Of a stretch of DNA of 7,514 nt, positions 5,929-7,514 are shown piece after piece. Position numbers and translations under genes: made by a program. The stretch comes from Desulfobacterales bacterium (GTDB lineage: Bacteria > Desulfobacterota > Desulfobacteria > Desulfobacterales > RPRI01). The notes under the pieces are model-generated. The model saw nothing but the letters and a program-made list of their open reading frames with translations, was not told the DNA's origin and did not search any database. Location of the stretch: contig JAGVOC010000247.1 of assembly GCA_020052975.1 (NCBI GenBank), forward strand, positions 1 through 7,514, read 5' to 3'. The number at the start of each line of letters is the position of its first letter. Within the stretch, counting starts at the first letter, position 1.

Positions 5929-7239
5929 CTATCTGAGGTATTTCAGCTCTTTTGGAAGTGGTATTCCCTTCCCCATGCTGTCTTCCCCGTAATTGACGTT
6001 TGCAAGAATCTTTATATCGTTTAAGGCACGCGCATCACCTTCAAAGGCAACCGTAAATATCTTTTCTTTTTGAATCTTGCCGCCTGCCCATTGTATATCA
6101 AGAACATTGCTTGCATCAAACCTGTCAGAACCGACACAAAGTTCCACCTGGCCTCCGAAATGCTGCACTATTTTGGCAACAAGGAGGCTTGGCCTGCTGT
6201 GGAAACCGAGGGATACCGGAACGCCGACCGTGATGGTCGAGCGCTCTATATTCTCATTTAATATTTCTTTCGCAAGGTTTTTCCCGTTTGTTAAAAAATG
6301 GCAGACATAAAACAGGCCGTAATTGATAGTCTTGTCTAAAAGTGCATCGGGATCTACAAAAGATGACAGCCTCTCCTGGACTATTTTGTATATGTTCTTA
6401 TAGCCCGCATCATGCAAATGCCTCTCATAAAAATGAAGGAGCCGCCCGATTATCTGCAGGAGATGAAATACCACCGAAAAAAAACCGCGCAGCTGTTTTA
6501 ATTTCCTGTTACCGAAATGATATCCACCGTGAATCACATATGTATCAAATGATGACTGAAGATTGTGCACCACCATTTCAAAACGTCTGATTTCAACTTC
6601 ATTGATTCTGTCAGGAACAATGGAGTTTAATTCATTAACATCATAAGGTTCGTAAAAACCATACTGATCGAAATTTGCGGCAATATCCAGGAATTCACTT
6701 GCTATTTTAACTATATTTTTTTTTTGCTGGTCCCTGTTTTCATCGTCTATGTCGTATTCCAGTTTCTCCCCGGTTGAAATGCTGGGAAAATCGGCAGGGC
6801 TGAAGCATTCTTCAGGTACAGGAATACCAAGACGTTGTGCTTCTTCAATTATCGAAGGAGATATTTTCACAAGTGTTTCGGTAAAGAAATCGAGGATTAC
6901 CTTCCCTTCATTACTGAATTTTTCAACATCCGGGATATCATAGAAAGGAAGCCTGTTCAAAATGTGAGTCTGCGAATAACAGGCAAGACTCAAATGCCTT
7001 ACGACGGCCGAAAGCTCTCTATAGTAATACCAGTTCTTGGTGTTTTTTGCCCCGTGGAAATCAAGAAAATCTTCAAGAAGCTGAGAAGAAGATATTAAGG
7101 TTGAATAGAATTTTTTTACAAGAAATTGTTTAGGATCATCAAGACTTAAAAGCGACAGGCAGCATTTAAGATAATCACTGGAGAAGATACCAATTTTTTC
7201 GGCAAAAGATCCGTCTATTGTATTTTCCTGTAATTGCAT
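5929..7239 (-). CDS. Large protein with C-terminal HPr (PTS phosphocarrier) domain
   Basis: The 436-residue product ends in an HPr-like domain from about residue 333. The segment SLGFHSRPSLLVAKIV carries the phosphorylatable histidine H347 with R349 and P350, in the order seen in HPr (GLHARP). DASNVLDI places S377 where regulatory Ser46 sits, and the rest (GKIQKEKIFTVAFEGDARAL) follows the HPr strand and helix order. The first 330 residues are rich in aromatic and charged helices (for example WYYYRELSAVVRHLSLACYS), with no signal peptide or clear membrane segment, and I recognise no family. Ordinary HPr has about 85-90 residues, so this is a fusion. It could be a phosphorylation-sensitive regulator rather than a sugar-transport carrier; that is inference. 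The ATG at 7239 lacks a good Shine-Dalgarno sequence and sits 36 bases after the apparent rnpB 3' end, so transcription may read through from rnpB. ispD follows. Confidence 0.82.
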   Translation of the reverse strand: MQLQENTIDGSFAEKIGIFSSDYLKCCLSLLSLDDPKQFLVKKFYSTLISSSQLLEDFLDFHGAKNTKNWYYYRELSAVVRHLSLACYSQTHILNRLPFYDIPDVEKFSNEGKVILDFFTETLVKISPSIIEEAQRLGIPVPEECFSPADFPSISTGEKLEYDIDDENRDQQKKNIVKIASEFLDIAANFDQYGFYEPYDVNELNSIVPDRINEVEIRRFEMVVHNLQSSFDTYVIHGGYHFGNRKLKQLRGFFSVVFHLLQIIGRLLHFYERHLHDAGYKNIYKIVQERLSSFVDPDALLDKTINYGLFYVCHFLTNGKNLAKEILNENIERSTITVGVPVSLGFHSRPSLLVAKIVQHFGGQVELCVGSDRFDASNVLDIQWAGGKIQKEKIFTVAFEGDARALNDIKILANVNYGEDSMGKGIPLPKELKYLR

Positions 7240-7275
7240 AGCTTATAGGAACAGTGATTCTGCAATAAATTAAAA

Positions 7276-7514
7276 CGGCCGGAGCAACCCGTAAGCCGAA
7301 TTCTGTTTCCGGTCCGGGTTGCCCCGAAACGGACAACGACCATTCATCTGTGGATGCAGATTGCCCTGCACCTCTTGCGACCTACCCGGGAGCTCGGACG
7401 GGCAGCCCTCAGACACTCCCCTATTTGGTCTTGCACCGGGTGGGGTTTGCAAAGCTTCCCCGGTCACCCGGAGAACTGGTGCGCTCTTACCGCACCTTTT
7501 CACCCTTACCCTGC
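7276..7514 (-). ncRNA. rnpB: RNase P RNA, 3' part (5' end outside the window)
   Basis: The minus strand reads as the 3' two thirds of a bacterial type A RNase P RNA, the catalytic RNA that trims the 5' ends of tRNA precursors. Conserved stretches appear in the right order: GGTAAGGGTGAAAAGG with the GGTGCGGTAAGAGCGCACC hairpin (7478-7496), the CCACCCGGTGCAAGACCAAATAGGGG region (including 7418-7430), the CCCGGGTAGG region, AGATGAATG (7341-7349), and ACAGAATTCGGCTTA (7292-7306), which forms the P4 side of the catalytic core. The 3' end is set near 7276, where GGGTTGCTCCGGCCG should pair with the missing 5' end as helix P1. It is followed by TTTT, which may serve as the terminator with P1. Only about 239 bases are in the window, so the 5' end and promoter are not seen. 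Confidence 0.96.

Noticed and set aside
7270..7503. Minus-strand open frame of 77 codons
   Set aside because: It lies entirely within the conserved RNase P RNA, so it is not a protein gene.
1..7514. CRISPR array, tRNA or rRNA genes, complete insertion sequence, or new defence cluster
   Set aside because: No regularly spaced repeats of CRISPR type, cloverleaf sequences, transposase genes or nuclease/helicase clusters were found on either strand.

Overview
The window looks like bacterial chromosome, most likely from a Desulfobacterota (deltaproteobacteria-like) or similar Gram-negative lineage. That placement is an inference from the type A RNase P RNA, the large HPr-domain protein, the non-mevalonate isoprenoid gene ispD and the short interspersed repeat. 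No feature proves it.

Layout. (1) Positions 1-370 have no securely identified gene. A long open frame on the minus strand runs off the left edge and is listed as a doubtful partial gene. A promoter candidate and a strong ribosome binding site lead into (2) a two-gene type II toxin-antitoxin operon (371-894, plus strand) whose genes share an ATGA stop/start overlap. (3) Positions 895-1053 hold repeated CCGGACAG motifs and a 26-bp dyad. (4) A tight plus-strand operon follows (1054-5003): a YbdL-type aminotransferase, a YafV-type omega-amidase overlapping it by 13 bp, an alpha/beta-hydrolase 13 bp further on, and, 23 bp after that, a protein joining a SprT-like zinc-peptidase domain to a DUF2786 region. 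(5) A 150-bp hairpin-like element (about 5059-5209) lies between convergent genes. It is flanked by an exact 8-bp direct repeat, and one copy of that repeat contains the ispD stop codon. (6) On the minus strand, reading right to left, are the 3' two thirds of the RNase P RNA gene (7276 to beyond 7514), a 436-residue protein ending in an HPr domain (7239-5929), and ispD (5899-5210).

How the genes work together. YbdL-type enzymes transaminate 4-methylthio-2-oxobutyrate to methionine and can use glutamine as amino donor, which yields 2-oxoglutaramate. YafV-type omega-amidases hydrolyse 2-oxoglutaramate to 2-oxoglutarate and ammonia, pulling the transamination forward. The overlapping gene pair therefore reads as a complete glutamine transaminase/omega-amidase module for keto-acid salvage. 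The roles of the alpha/beta-hydrolase and the SprT-DUF2786 protein in the same transcription unit are unknown. No CRISPR array, tRNA, rRNA or complete insertion sequence is visible. The points most worth a second look are the SprT-DUF2786 fusion, the HPr-domain protein beside rnpB, and the mobile-looking repeat at the ispD stop codon.
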